This document shows, piece by piece, positions 1 through 6,191 of a stretch of 9,221 nt of DNA (position 1 is its first letter; each line of letters starts with the position of its first letter). Origin of the DNA: Alphaproteobacteria bacterium (GTDB lineage Bacteria > Pseudomonadota > Alphaproteobacteria > Rhodobacterales > Rhodobacteraceae); NCBI GenBank assembly GCA_024277955.1, contig JAJRUE010000207.1:1-9221 (forward strand), given 5' to 3'. The notes beneath the pieces are model-generated. The model was not told where the DNA came from and made no database searches. It saw only the letters and a list, made by a program, of their open reading frames with translations. The translations under genes and the position numbers were made by a program.

Positions 1-1039
1 AACCCGCCTCGAAATGCACCTCGGCCACGCGGCGGTAGTCCCGCTGCAGGAAGCCGAACAGGATCTCCGCATAGACCCGACGGGTATAGGTATCGATCCG
101 GCCCATGATGCCGAAATCCAGCGCGATCAGGTCGCCGTTCGATCCGCGTTTCAGGTTGCCCTGATGCATATCGGCATGGAAAAACCCGTCGCGCAGCGCA
201 TGGCGCAGGAAGGTTTGCAAGATGCGGGTGGCGAACTCCACAGGGTCCTGCCCCGTGGCGAGGATGGCCGGCACATCGCCGAGCGGAACACCCTCCACCC
301 ACTCGGTGGTCAGCACGCGGCGCGCCGACAACTCCCAGACCAGCGCGGGCACAGAGAAACCGGGGTCGTTACGGGTGTTATGGGCGAATTCATCGGCGGC
401 CGAGGCCTCCATACGCAGGTCCAGCTCCCCTTTCACAACCCCGTGGAAATGCTCGATCACCGCGCGCGGGCGCAGGCGGCGGGAAAACGGGGCGACAAAT
501 TCGATGATGGCAGCGGCAAGGTAGAACGCATCCACATCACGTAAAAACGCCCGCTCGATACCCGGACGCAGGACCTTTACGGCGACTACACGCCCGCTCT
601 CGCGCACCACGGCCTTGTGCACCTGTGCCAGCGAGGCGGCGGCAACCGGCTCCGAAAATTCCGAAAACACCTCGTCGATGCTGATTTCCAGCTCTTTCTC
701 CACCTCGGCCTTGGCGACAGAGGTTTCAAACGGCGGCAGCTTGTCCTGCAATACCCGCAATTCGCGCGCCAGCTCCGGCCCGACCACATCGGGGCGGGTG
801 GACATCAGTTGCCCGAATTTGATGTAGGCGGGACCAAGCGCCGTCAGCGCCCGCAGCACCGGCGGCTGTGTGGGATCGCCACGCAGCCCCAGCCATTGCA
901 CCGGCCAGCCGATGATCCGCGCCACGATGCGGACGGAACGCGGCGCATTCATCGCCTCCAGCGCCACTTTCATGGCACCGGCGCGTTCAAAGGTGGCGCC
1001 CGTGCGGATCAGCCGCCAGATATTGTGCGGACCCCTCAT
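1..1039 (-). CDS. ubiB: UbiB/COQ8-family protein kinase-like ATPase for ubiquinone biosynthesis (3' end beyond window)
   Basis: The reverse strand is open from an ATG at 1039 to the left edge, giving the first 346 residues; family members are usually a little over 500, so about the last third is missing. Visible hallmarks: the KxGQ motif (KFGQ, residues 74-77) of the N-terminal extension, the Ala-rich nucleotide loop replacing the usual Gly-rich one (AAAS, 133-136), VAVKV with Lys155, the ELDLRMEA segment (205-212) matching the family ExD motif, a catalytic-loop equivalent HADMHQGN (288-295) and the metal-binding DFG (308-310). UbiB/COQ8 proteins are membrane-associated atypical kinase-like ATPases that support the ubiquinone biosynthetic complex; older annotations as a 2-polyprenylphenol 6-hydroxylase are not supported by this fold. 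The ATG overlaps the ubiE stop (ATGA), indicating translational coupling. The C-terminal membrane helices expected in this family lie outside the window. Identity is secure. Confidence 0.96.
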   Translation of the reverse strand, partial: MRGPHNIWRLIRTGATFERAGAMKVALEAMNAPRSVRIVARIIGWPVQWLGLRGDPTQPPVLRALTALGPAYIKFGQLMSTRPDVVGPELARELRVLQDKLPPFETSVAKAEVEKELEISIDEVFSEFSEPVAAASLAQVHKAVVRESGRVVAVKVLRPGIERAFLRDVDAFYLAAAIIEFVAPFSRRLRPRAVIEHFHGVVKGELDLRMEASAADEFAHNTRNDPGFSVPALVWELSARRVLTTEWVEGVPLGDVPAILATGQDPVEFATRILQTFLRHALRDGFFHADMHQGNLKRGSNGDLIALDFGIMGRIDTYTRRVYAEILFGFLQRDYRRVAEVHFEAG

Positions 1040-1782
1040 ATTTTCCAGCCCGAATGCAGCGCCGCGATACCCAGCGACAGGTTGCGGTATTTCACCTGCT
1101 CGAACCCGCCCTTGCGGATCATGGCGGCGAACTCGTCCTGCTTGGGAAACTTGCGGATTGATTCGACCAGATACTGGTAACTGTCGCGGTCGTTGGCGAT
1201 CACCTGCCCCAGCGGCGGGATCACGTTGAAACTGTAGCGGTCATAGGCCCACTGCATCGCCGGATTGGGAATGGTCGAGAATTCCAGACACAAAAACCGC
1301 CCACCGGGTTTCAGCACACGGTAGGCCTCGTCAATCGCGTCCTGAATGCGGGTGACATTACGGATGCCGAAACTGATGGTGTAGGCGTCGAAGCTGTTAT
1401 CCTCGAACGGCAGCGCCATGGCGTCGCCACAAACCCAGTCGAGGCTGTCCTGCATCTGCGCCGCCTCGGCCCGCTTGCGGCCCTCGTCCAGCATGGACTG
1501 GGTCATGTCGAACACTGTCGCATGGGCACCGCCCGCGCGCTCCAGAAACCGGAAGGAAATATCGCCAGTGCCGCCGGCCACATCCAGCAGATTCATGCCC
1601 TTGCGCGGCGCCAGCCAGTCCATCATCGCGTCTTTCCAGATGCGGTGGATGCCAAGGCTCATGGCGTCGTTCATGATGTCGTATTTGGAGGCAACGTTGG
1701 TGAAAACCCCGTGGACCATTCCGGCCTTGGCGTTCTCGTCCACAGTCTTGAAACCGAAGTGGGTGGTTTTGGCGTCGCTCAT
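1036..1782 (-). CDS. ubiE: Demethylmenaquinone/2-polyprenyl-benzoquinol C-methyltransferase UbiE
   Basis: This 248-residue class I SAM-dependent methyltransferase has the usual UbiE/COQ5 length. It performs the C-methylation of the benzoquinol ring in ubiquinone synthesis (and of demethylmenaquinone where menaquinone is made). Family signatures are intact: the MNDAMSLGIHRIWK block (residues 37-50), SAM-binding motif I LLDVAGGTGD (65-74), the GDA acidic motif near 119-121, FGIRNV (138-143) and RVLKPGG (155-161). The start at 1782 is chosen because a purine-rich GGGGGA lies 7 nt upstream and the following sequence (KTTHFGFKTV) is the expected N-terminus. The stop overlaps the ubiB start by 4 bp, so the two form a transcription and translation unit. 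In relatives I know, mutM commonly sits just upstream, divergent from ubiE; here that place is taken by a co-directional tetR gene. Confidence 0.97.
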   Translation of the reverse strand: MSDAKTTHFGFKTVDENAKAGMVHGVFTNVASKYDIMNDAMSLGIHRIWKDAMMDWLAPRKGMNLLDVAGGTGDISFRFLERAGGAHATVFDMTQSMLDEGRKRAEAAQMQDSLDWVCGDAMALPFEDNSFDAYTISFGIRNVTRIQDAIDEAYRVLKPGGRFLCLEFSTIPNPAMQWAYDRYSFNVIPPLGQVIANDRDSYQYLVESIRKFPKQDEFAAMIRKGGFEQVKYRNLSLGIAALHSGWKI

Positions 1783-1789
1783 ATTCTGA

Positions 1790-1800
1790 TCCCCCGGGGG
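1790..1800 (-). promoter_or_regulatory. ubiE ribosome-binding site inside a CCCCCGGGGG palindrome
   Basis: On the minus strand GGGGGA (1790-1795) lies 7 nt before the ubiE ATG and is the only good Shine-Dalgarno candidate. Its five G residues are the right half of a perfect 10-bp palindrome, CCCCCGGGGG (1791-1800). Local pairing could cover part of the site, but a zero-loop hairpin is not possible, so any effect on translation is speculative. No convincing -35/-10 pair is evident in the 91 bp between tetR and ubiE. Confidence 0.5.
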
Positions 1801-1873
1801 TCCGTGTTCGCCACAGGATTACAGGGGTTTCAACGAAGTTACAATTACCGACCGACGCAAGCGCACAATGTAT

Positions 1874-2476
1874 TTACTTTGGCGCGACCAGATAGGCTGC
1901 CATCTGCAAATCCATCAGCCGTTCGCCCTCGGTCACCAGGTCAAAAGCGCGGTTTTCCAGCGACCAGCGCATCGCCAGCCCCTGAATAAGCGTCAGCACC
2001 AGATAGGCCGCGGCGTCGGTGTCCAGATCACTGCGGAACACACCGCTTTCGATCCCTCTGGCGAATACCTTGGCCAGCCGTTTCTGGCGCTCCGACATCA
2101 GATTTGCAAAAATCTGGCGCAGGGTCTCGTTCTGGGCGTGCAATTCGCGCGAAAACAGGATTGCCGGCACGGCCGGTGTGGTCTTGATGAAGTTCAGCTG
2201 TGCACTGACCATCTGGCGCAGCAGCGCCTCCGGATCCGCATCGGTATCAACCGAGGTCCGGCTGCCCATCAGCTTGCAAATCCGCTCGGCCACGTTTTCC
2301 CAGATCGCGTCCTTGGTCGGAAAATGCCGGAAGATCGCGGGCTGCGAGATGCCGATCTCGGTCGCCAGCTGCTCGGTGGTCAGGCGATCCGGGCCGATAT
2401 CGGCGGCCAGACGGATCGCGGTTTCGACGATTTCCGCCTTGCGTTCGGGGGCGGATTTGCGGGTTCTTACAGTCAT
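1874..2476 (-). CDS. TetR/AcrR-family transcriptional repressor
   Basis: The 200-residue product is of typical TetR length. The N-terminal DNA-binding domain (about residues 10-58) carries the canonical helix-turn-helix: LTTEQLATEIG followed by the recognition segment ISQPAIFRHF (43-52) and TKDAIW. The C-terminal part (about 65-195) is helical and should form the ligand pocket and dimer interface; it does not identify the ligand. The ATG at 2476 is preceded by an AAAGG about 7 nt upstream. The gene is co-directional with, and 91 bp upstream of, ubiE, and lies 79 bp downstream of the helicase stop, so there is no divergent target to point to a regulon. A TTAG-N6-CTAA dyad upstream suggests autoregulation. 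Family assignment is secure; the physiological role is unknown. Confidence 0.93.
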   Translation of the reverse strand: MTVRTRKSAPERKAEIVETAIRLAADIGPDRLTTEQLATEIGISQPAIFRHFPTKDAIWENVAERICKLMGSRTSVDTDADPEALLRQMVSAQLNFIKTTPAVPAILFSRELHAQNETLRQIFANLMSERQKRLAKVFARGIESGVFRSDLDTDAAAYLVLTLIQGLAMRWSLENRAFDLVTEGERLMDLQMAAYLVAPK

Positions 2477-2516
2477 GGCCAGCCTTTTGCGCTCGGTTGC
2501 TGCGATACCCTATAAG

Positions 2517-2530
2517 TTAGTGCATGCTAA
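2517..2530. promoter_or_regulatory. Candidate TetR operator (TTAG-N6-CTAA dyad)
   Basis: A 14-bp dyad, TTAG TGCATG CTAA, lies 40 bp upstream of the tetR start codon, in the gap between the helicase and tetR. On the minus strand it lies just downstream of a TTGAAA that could serve as a -35 element (spacer overlapping the dyad) and just upstream of an AT-rich CTTATAG stretch. Position and symmetry suit an autorepressor site. The core six bases are not symmetric, so this is only a candidate. Confidence 0.35.
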
Positions 2531-2555
2531 TCGCGCTTTTCAAGGAACAATTTGT

Positions 2556-4319
2556 TTACTGCTTTTTGTCTTTCTTTTTCGGCCGCTTTTTCTTGGCCGT
2601 TTTCCCTTTCGGCTTGTCGAAATCCTTCTTGCGCGGCTTGCCACCCGGTTTGCCGTCGGGCTTGCCGCGGTGCGGCTTGCGGCCCTTGAACGGCTTGCGT
2701 TCTTGCGGGGCGTTTTTCACCACGTCGGGGATACCGTCGATCCGGCTGATGGAGATGGACTTCTCCAGCTTCATCTCCGGCCCGATGGCGTTGACAAACC
2801 GTTCGGCGGCTTTCGGGGAAATCTCCACATAGCTGACCATCTGCTGGATACGGATGGAGCCGATCTCGCCTTTTTTCAGCTTGCCGTTCTTGGCCAGCAT
2901 CGGCAGCATCCAGCGCGGTTCGGCGTTCTGCTTGTGCCCGATGGACAACGAGAACCAGACCCCGCCGTCAAAATCGTTGCGCTGGCGCGGCTTGTTGTCG
3001 GCCTCGGACGGGGCGCGCAGCTCTTCGGGAGCGGAGCGGCCCTTGCGATAGGCCTTGACCAGCGCGCCGGCAATCTGCTGGGCACCGAAACGGTTCAGCA
3101 GTTCCTGCGCGAATTCGGCTTCGGCCTCGTTCAGCGGTTCGTTCAGCGTCGCGTCCTGCAAAATCCGCTCGTCGTCACGGCGCAGCACATCGTCGGCGCC
3201 CGGCGGGGTGTCCCATGTGGCGTTGACCTTGGCATTTTGCAGCAGGCGCTCGGTGCGGCGGCGCGAGCGCACGGGCACGATCAGCGCGCTGACCCCCTTG
3301 CGACCGGCGCGGCCTGTGCGGCCGGAACGGTGCAGCAGGCTCTCGCGGTTTTTCGGCAAATCGGCGTGGATCACCAGCTCCAGATTGGGCAGGTCGATGC
3401 CGCGCGCGGCCACATCGGTGGCCACACAAACCCGCGCCCGCCCGTCGCGCATGGCCTGAAGCGCGTGGGTGCGTTCGTTCTGCGACAGCTCGCCAGACAG
3501 GGCCACGACGGAAAAGCCGCGGTTGTTCAGGCGGGTGGTCAAGTGGTTGACGGCAGCGCGGGTGTTGCAGAACACGATGGCGTTTTGCGCCTCGTAGTAT
3601 CGCAGCACGTTTATGATCGCGTTTTCCTCGTCATTATGGGCGACGGTCAGGGCGCGATAGTCGATGTCCACATGCTGTTTCTGCTCCGCCTCTGTCTTCA
3701 CCCGCACGGCGTCGCGCTGGTAGCGCTCCGCCAGGCTGGCGATGGAGCGCGGGACGGTGGCGGAAAACAGCAGCGTGCGGCGGTCTTCGGGGGCAGCGCC
3801 GAGGATGAACTCCAGCTCGTCGCGGAACCCGAGGTCCAGCATCTCGTCGGCCTCGTCCAGCACCACGGCGCGGATCATCGACAGATCGAGCGAGCGACGC
3901 TCGATATGGTCGCGCAAACGTCCGGGCGTGCCGACAACGATCTGCGCACCGCGTTCCAGCGTGCGCCGCTCGGCCCGATAGTCCATGCCGCCAACGCAGG
4001 AGGCAATCGTTGCGCCGGTGCTTTCATACAGCCATTCCAGTTCCCGCTTCACCTGAAGCGCCAGCTCGCGCGTCGGCGCGATAGCAAGGGCAACGGGGGC
4101 GGGAACATAGGGAAACTTCTCGGCCTTGCCGAGCAGGGTCGGCGCGATCGCGAGGCCAAAGGCCACAGTCTTGCCCGATCCGGTCTGCGCGGAAACCAGC
4201 AGGTCGGCGTCGGCCAGTTCGGGGGCAAGCACGGCATGTTGCACGGGGGTCATTTCGGCGTATCCGCGTTTTTCCAACGCTTGCGCCAGCGCCGGATGGA
4301 CGCTTGTAGTCTCGGTCAT
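2556..4319 (-). CDS. DEAD-box ATP-dependent RNA helicase with DbpA-type RNA-binding domain
   Basis: The 587-residue protein carries all superfamily 2 DEAD-box motifs: Q-motif region (TPVQHAVL, 24-31), Walker A AQTGSGKT (44-51), PTRELA (82-87), TPGRL (131-135), DEAD (155-158), SAT (186-188), the motif IV region AIVFCNTRA (247-255), ATDVAARGID (300-309) and HRSGRTGR (330-337). After a linker, residues about 450-520 (NAEPRWMLPML, GEIGSIRIQQMVSYVEI) match the DbpA/CsdA RNA-binding domain. The last ~47 residues are a Lys/Arg-rich low-complexity tail with repeated GKP units that probably adds nonspecific RNA affinity. Such enzymes remodel structured RNA in ribosome assembly, cold adaptation and RNA decay. 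The 5' Q-motif lead-in is short. The start at 4319 has AAGAGA upstream. It lies 126 bp downstream of the kinase gene behind a hairpin-rich leader. Exact subclass (CsdA/DeaD versus RhlE-like) is not settled. Confidence 0.95.
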   Translation of the reverse strand: MTETTSVHPALAQALEKRGYAEMTPVQHAVLAPELADADLLVSAQTGSGKTVAFGLAIAPTLLGKAEKFPYVPAPVALAIAPTRELALQVKRELEWLYESTGATIASCVGGMDYRAERRTLERGAQIVVGTPGRLRDHIERRSLDLSMIRAVVLDEADEMLDLGFRDELEFILGAAPEDRRTLLFSATVPRSIASLAERYQRDAVRVKTEAEQKQHVDIDYRALTVAHNDEENAIINVLRYYEAQNAIVFCNTRAAVNHLTTRLNNRGFSVVALSGELSQNERTHALQAMRDGRARVCVATDVAARGIDLPNLELVIHADLPKNRESLLHRSGRTGRAGRKGVSALIVPVRSRRRTERLLQNAKVNATWDTPPGADDVLRRDDERILQDATLNEPLNEAEAEFAQELLNRFGAQQIAGALVKAYRKGRSAPEELRAPSEADNKPRQRNDFDGGVWFSLSIGHKQNAEPRWMLPMLAKNGKLKKGEIGSIRIQQMVSYVEISPKAAERFVNAIGPEMKLEKSISISRIDGIPDVVKNAPQERKPFKGRKPHRGKPDGKPGGKPRKKDFDKPKGKTAKKKRPKKKDKKQ

Positions 4320-4353
4320 TTTATTCTCTTTCGGAATACGGGTCGCGGATCGG

Positions 4354-4416
4354 GCGCGGCAGGGGTGCCGCGCGGGGTTTCGCCGCGAAACAATGGATTT
4401 GCGCGGCTTCTAGCCG
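4354..4416 (-). promoter_or_regulatory. Three tandem stem-loops in the helicase 5' leader
   Basis: The 126-bp gap between the kinase stop and the helicase start holds three perfect inverted repeats, in transcription order: 4416-4404 (5-bp arms CGGCT/AGCCG, 3-nt loop), 4391-4377 (6-bp arms GTTTCG/CGAAAC, 3-nt loop) and 4373-4354 (8-bp arms GCGCGGCA/TGCCGCGC, 4-nt loop). None is followed by a T-run on the minus strand, so they do not look like intrinsic terminators. They would instead sit in the untranslated leader of the helicase mRNA. Structured leaders are known for cold-shock helicase mRNAs elsewhere; a similar role here is inference. Confidence 0.5.
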
Positions 4417-4429
4417 GAAATCCCGCGAA

Positions 4430-4435
4430 TGTATA
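4430..4435 (-). promoter_or_regulatory. Possible -10 element (TATACA) for the helicase gene
   Basis: On the minus strand TATACA lies 11 bp past the kinase stop codon and is flanked by CCCGC/GCGGG arms (4422-4426 and 4441-4445). A start site a few bases downstream would give an untranslated leader of about 100 nt holding all three hairpins. No matching -35 hexamer is visible at 16-18 bp, so the call is weak. Read-through from nth-kinase is the alternative. Confidence 0.3.
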
Positions 4436-4445
4436 GGGGTGCGGG

Positions 4446-5438
4446 CTAAACCAGCCCCTCGGCCGCGAACAGCGCGCCGAGATCGGCCTCGGGGCGTGCG
4501 CCGATGTGGCTGATCACCTCGCCCGCCGCAACGCACCCCATGCGCCCGCAGGTCAGATAATCGCGGTTGTTGACCAGACCATAGAAGAAACCGGAGGCAA
4601 ACAGATCCCCCGCGCCGGTCGCGTCCTCCACATGGGTGTCGGTGGCCGGTGCATGGATTTCCTGCCCGCCATTGACGATATAGGCCCCGCGCTCGCCCAC
4701 GGTGCAGGCGACGGTTTCCACGTCGGCGGCGGCCAAGGTCATGGCAACGCTCAGGTCTTCGGTCTGGTAGAGCGATTTCAGCTCGTGCTCGTTGCAGAAC
4801 AACAGGTCGATGTCGGCGCGGATCATGGCGAGGAAAGCATCGCGGTGCCGCTCGACACAAAACGGGTCGGACAAAGTGATAGAGACCTTCCCCCCCGCCC
4901 CGCGACAGGCGTTGATCGCCTTGGCAAAGGCGGCGTGGCTTTCCGGCCCGTCGAAACGGTAGCCTTCAAGATACAGCCACTCGGTATCCGCCATCATGTC
5001 CTCGTCGATGTCATCCTCCGTCAGGAACTCCGACACGCCAAGATAGGTGTTCATCGAACGCTCCCCGTCCGGCGTCACCAGAATCATCGAGCGGCCCGTT
5101 TCATCGGAGTGGCCCTTCGGCGCCAGCGGCGTTTCGAAAACCGCCCCCTGCGCGCGCATGTCATGCGCAAAAATCGCGCCGAGCTGATCATCCTTGATCT
5201 TGGAGACATAGGCCGTCGGCACCTTGAGCATTGCCAGTCCGGCAATGGTGTTGGCCGCCGAGCCGCCGTAGATTTCCTTGGCCGGTCCCATGGCGGAATA
5301 CAGCTCGTTCGCGCGGGAGGTGTCGATCAGCTGCATGATGCCCTTCTCGACTCCGTTATCGGTCAGGAAATCCTCCTCGATATGGGCCAGAACATCGACG
5401 ATGGCATTGCCGATACCGACAACCTGATACTTTTTCAT
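4446..5438 (-). CDS. PfkB-family kinase, probable adenosine kinase
   Basis: The 330-residue protein is a ribokinase/PfkB-family sugar or nucleoside kinase. The N-terminal VVGIGNAIVDVLA stretch (6-18), the substrate-side GGSAANT motif (58-64) and the C-terminal anion-hole/catalytic motif DATGAGD (272-278, catalytic base Asp278) are all present. Length and the GNAIVD/IYGGSAANT wording fit the alphaproteobacterial adenosine kinase subfamily, which phosphorylates adenosine to AMP in purine salvage. Related sugar kinases (ribokinase, fructokinase) cannot be excluded from sequence alone. The start codon at 5438 overlaps the nth stop in an ATGA, so the kinase is coupled to nth and shares its promoter. 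A short GGGCT/AGCCC dyad spans its stop codon (4443-4457) but lacks a T-run. Family certain, substrate probable. Confidence 0.9.
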   Translation of the reverse strand: MKKYQVVGIGNAIVDVLAHIEEDFLTDNGVEKGIMQLIDTSRANELYSAMGPAKEIYGGSAANTIAGLAMLKVPTAYVSKIKDDQLGAIFAHDMRAQGAVFETPLAPKGHSDETGRSMILVTPDGERSMNTYLGVSEFLTEDDIDEDMMADTEWLYLEGYRFDGPESHAAFAKAINACRGAGGKVSITLSDPFCVERHRDAFLAMIRADIDLLFCNEHELKSLYQTEDLSVAMTLAAADVETVACTVGERGAYIVNGGQEIHAPATDTHVEDATGAGDLFASGFFYGLVNNRDYLTCGRMGCVAAGEVISHIGARPEADLGALFAAEGLV

Positions 5439-6079
5439 ACTGTTTTATCCTCGGATTGGCACAGGTCGGCGATGATGCAGTTGGCACAAACGGGTTTGCG
5501 CGCCTTGCATATATACCGCCCGTGCAGAATCATCCAGTGGTGGGCGTGTTGCTGGTATTCGACGGGAATATTGTCCTCGATCGCGCGTTCCACGGCCAGC
5601 ACATCCTTGCCCGCCGCCACGCCGGTGCGATTGCCGAAACGGAAGATATGCGTATCCACCGCCTGCGCCGGATAGTGGAACCACATGTTCAGAACCACAT
5701 TCGCGGTCTTGCGCCCGACACCCGGCAAGCTGACGAGTGCAGCGCGCGAGGACGGCACCTCGCTGTTATATTGCTCCACCAGAATCCGGCTGAGCTTGAT
5801 GACGTTCTTCGCCTTGTTGCGGAACAGACCGATGGTCTTGATGTGTTCGATCAGACCTTCCTCGTCCAGCGCCAGCATTTTTTCCGGCGTGTCGGCAATT
5901 TTGAACAGCTCTTTCGTCGCCCTGTTCACCCCGACATCGGTGGCCTGCGCCGACAGCGCCACCGCCACCACAAGGGTATAGGCGTTGACGTGGTCAAGCT
6001 CCCCCTTCGGTTCCGGCTCGCTGGCCTGAAAACGGCGGAAGATTTCCTTGATGGTCATATAGTCGAGTTGCGCGGTCAT
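5435..6079 (-). CDS. nth: Endonuclease III (DNA glycosylase/AP lyase)
   Basis: The 214-residue product has the normal Nth length and removes oxidised pyrimidines, then cleaves the abasic strand in base-excision repair. Visible hallmarks: LSAQATD (42-48), the helix-hairpin-helix LPGVGRKTA (118-126) with catalytic Lys124, the VDTH motif with catalytic Asp142, and the C-terminal 4Fe-4S cluster Cys191-x6-Cys198-x2-Cys201-x5-Cys207. I prefer the ATG at 6079 because GGAGG lies just upstream and the protein then begins near the expected position. An in-frame TTG at 6115 would add 12 residues (MPRLSPSWQVEA) without a ribosome-binding site. The stop overlaps the downstream kinase start by 4 bp. It is divergent from the Ada-like repair gene across a 112-bp control region. 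Confidence 0.97.
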   Translation of the reverse strand: MTAQLDYMTIKEIFRRFQASEPEPKGELDHVNAYTLVVAVALSAQATDVGVNRATKELFKIADTPEKMLALDEEGLIEHIKTIGLFRNKAKNVIKLSRILVEQYNSEVPSSRAALVSLPGVGRKTANVVLNMWFHYPAQAVDTHIFRFGNRTGVAAGKDVLAVERAIEDNIPVEYQQHAHHWMILHGRYICKARKPVCANCIIADLCQSEDKTV

Positions 6080-6117
6080 GGCCTCCACCTGCCACGAGGG
6101 CGAAAGCCTTGGCAAGT

Positions 6118-6155
6118 CAAATGCGCAGGATTCGGGTGGCGGGTCGGCGCATTTG
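6118..6155. promoter_or_regulatory. Perfect 9-bp inverted repeat in the nth/ada-like divergent control region
   Basis: CAAATGCGC (6118-6126) and its exact reverse complement GCGCATTTG (6147-6155) are separated by 20 bp. The dyad is almost centred between the two divergent starts (38 bp from nth, 36 bp from the ada-like gene). The half-site AAATGCGCA resembles the AAAGCGCA box bound by E. coli Ada, with one extra base. Its symmetry suits a dimeric or paired binding of an AraC-type or other regulator to both genes. Function is inferred; no clear -35/-10 pair could be fixed for either gene. Confidence 0.45.
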
Positions 6156-6191
6156 CGCTAGATTGGTCATTCAGGCGACAGAAGGTGCAGG

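Noticed and set aside
14..544. 176-codon plus-strand frame at the left edge
   Set aside because: Exact codon-register antisense of ubiB, whose conserved motifs establish the minus strand as coding.
2019..4436. 805-codon open frame on the plus strand opposite tetR and the helicase
   Set aside because: It mirrors the minus-strand helicase, whose motifs are complete. Biased third-position GC in the real genes removes stops from the antisense frame. The translation shows no recognisable domain and is Arg/Gly/Leu-rich.
4443..4457. GGGCT/AGCCC hairpin over the kinase stop codon as a terminator
   Set aside because: Five-bp stem without a following T-run on the minus strand; too weak to call a terminator.
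4506..5675. 389-codon plus-strand open frame opposite the kinase and nth
   Set aside because: Antisense shadow of two well-identified genes; no domain, no plausible ribosome-binding site.
6080..6115. TTG start extending Nth by 12 residues
   Set aside because: No ribosome-binding site before the TTG, while GGAGG directly precedes the ATG at 6079 and the shorter form matches family length.
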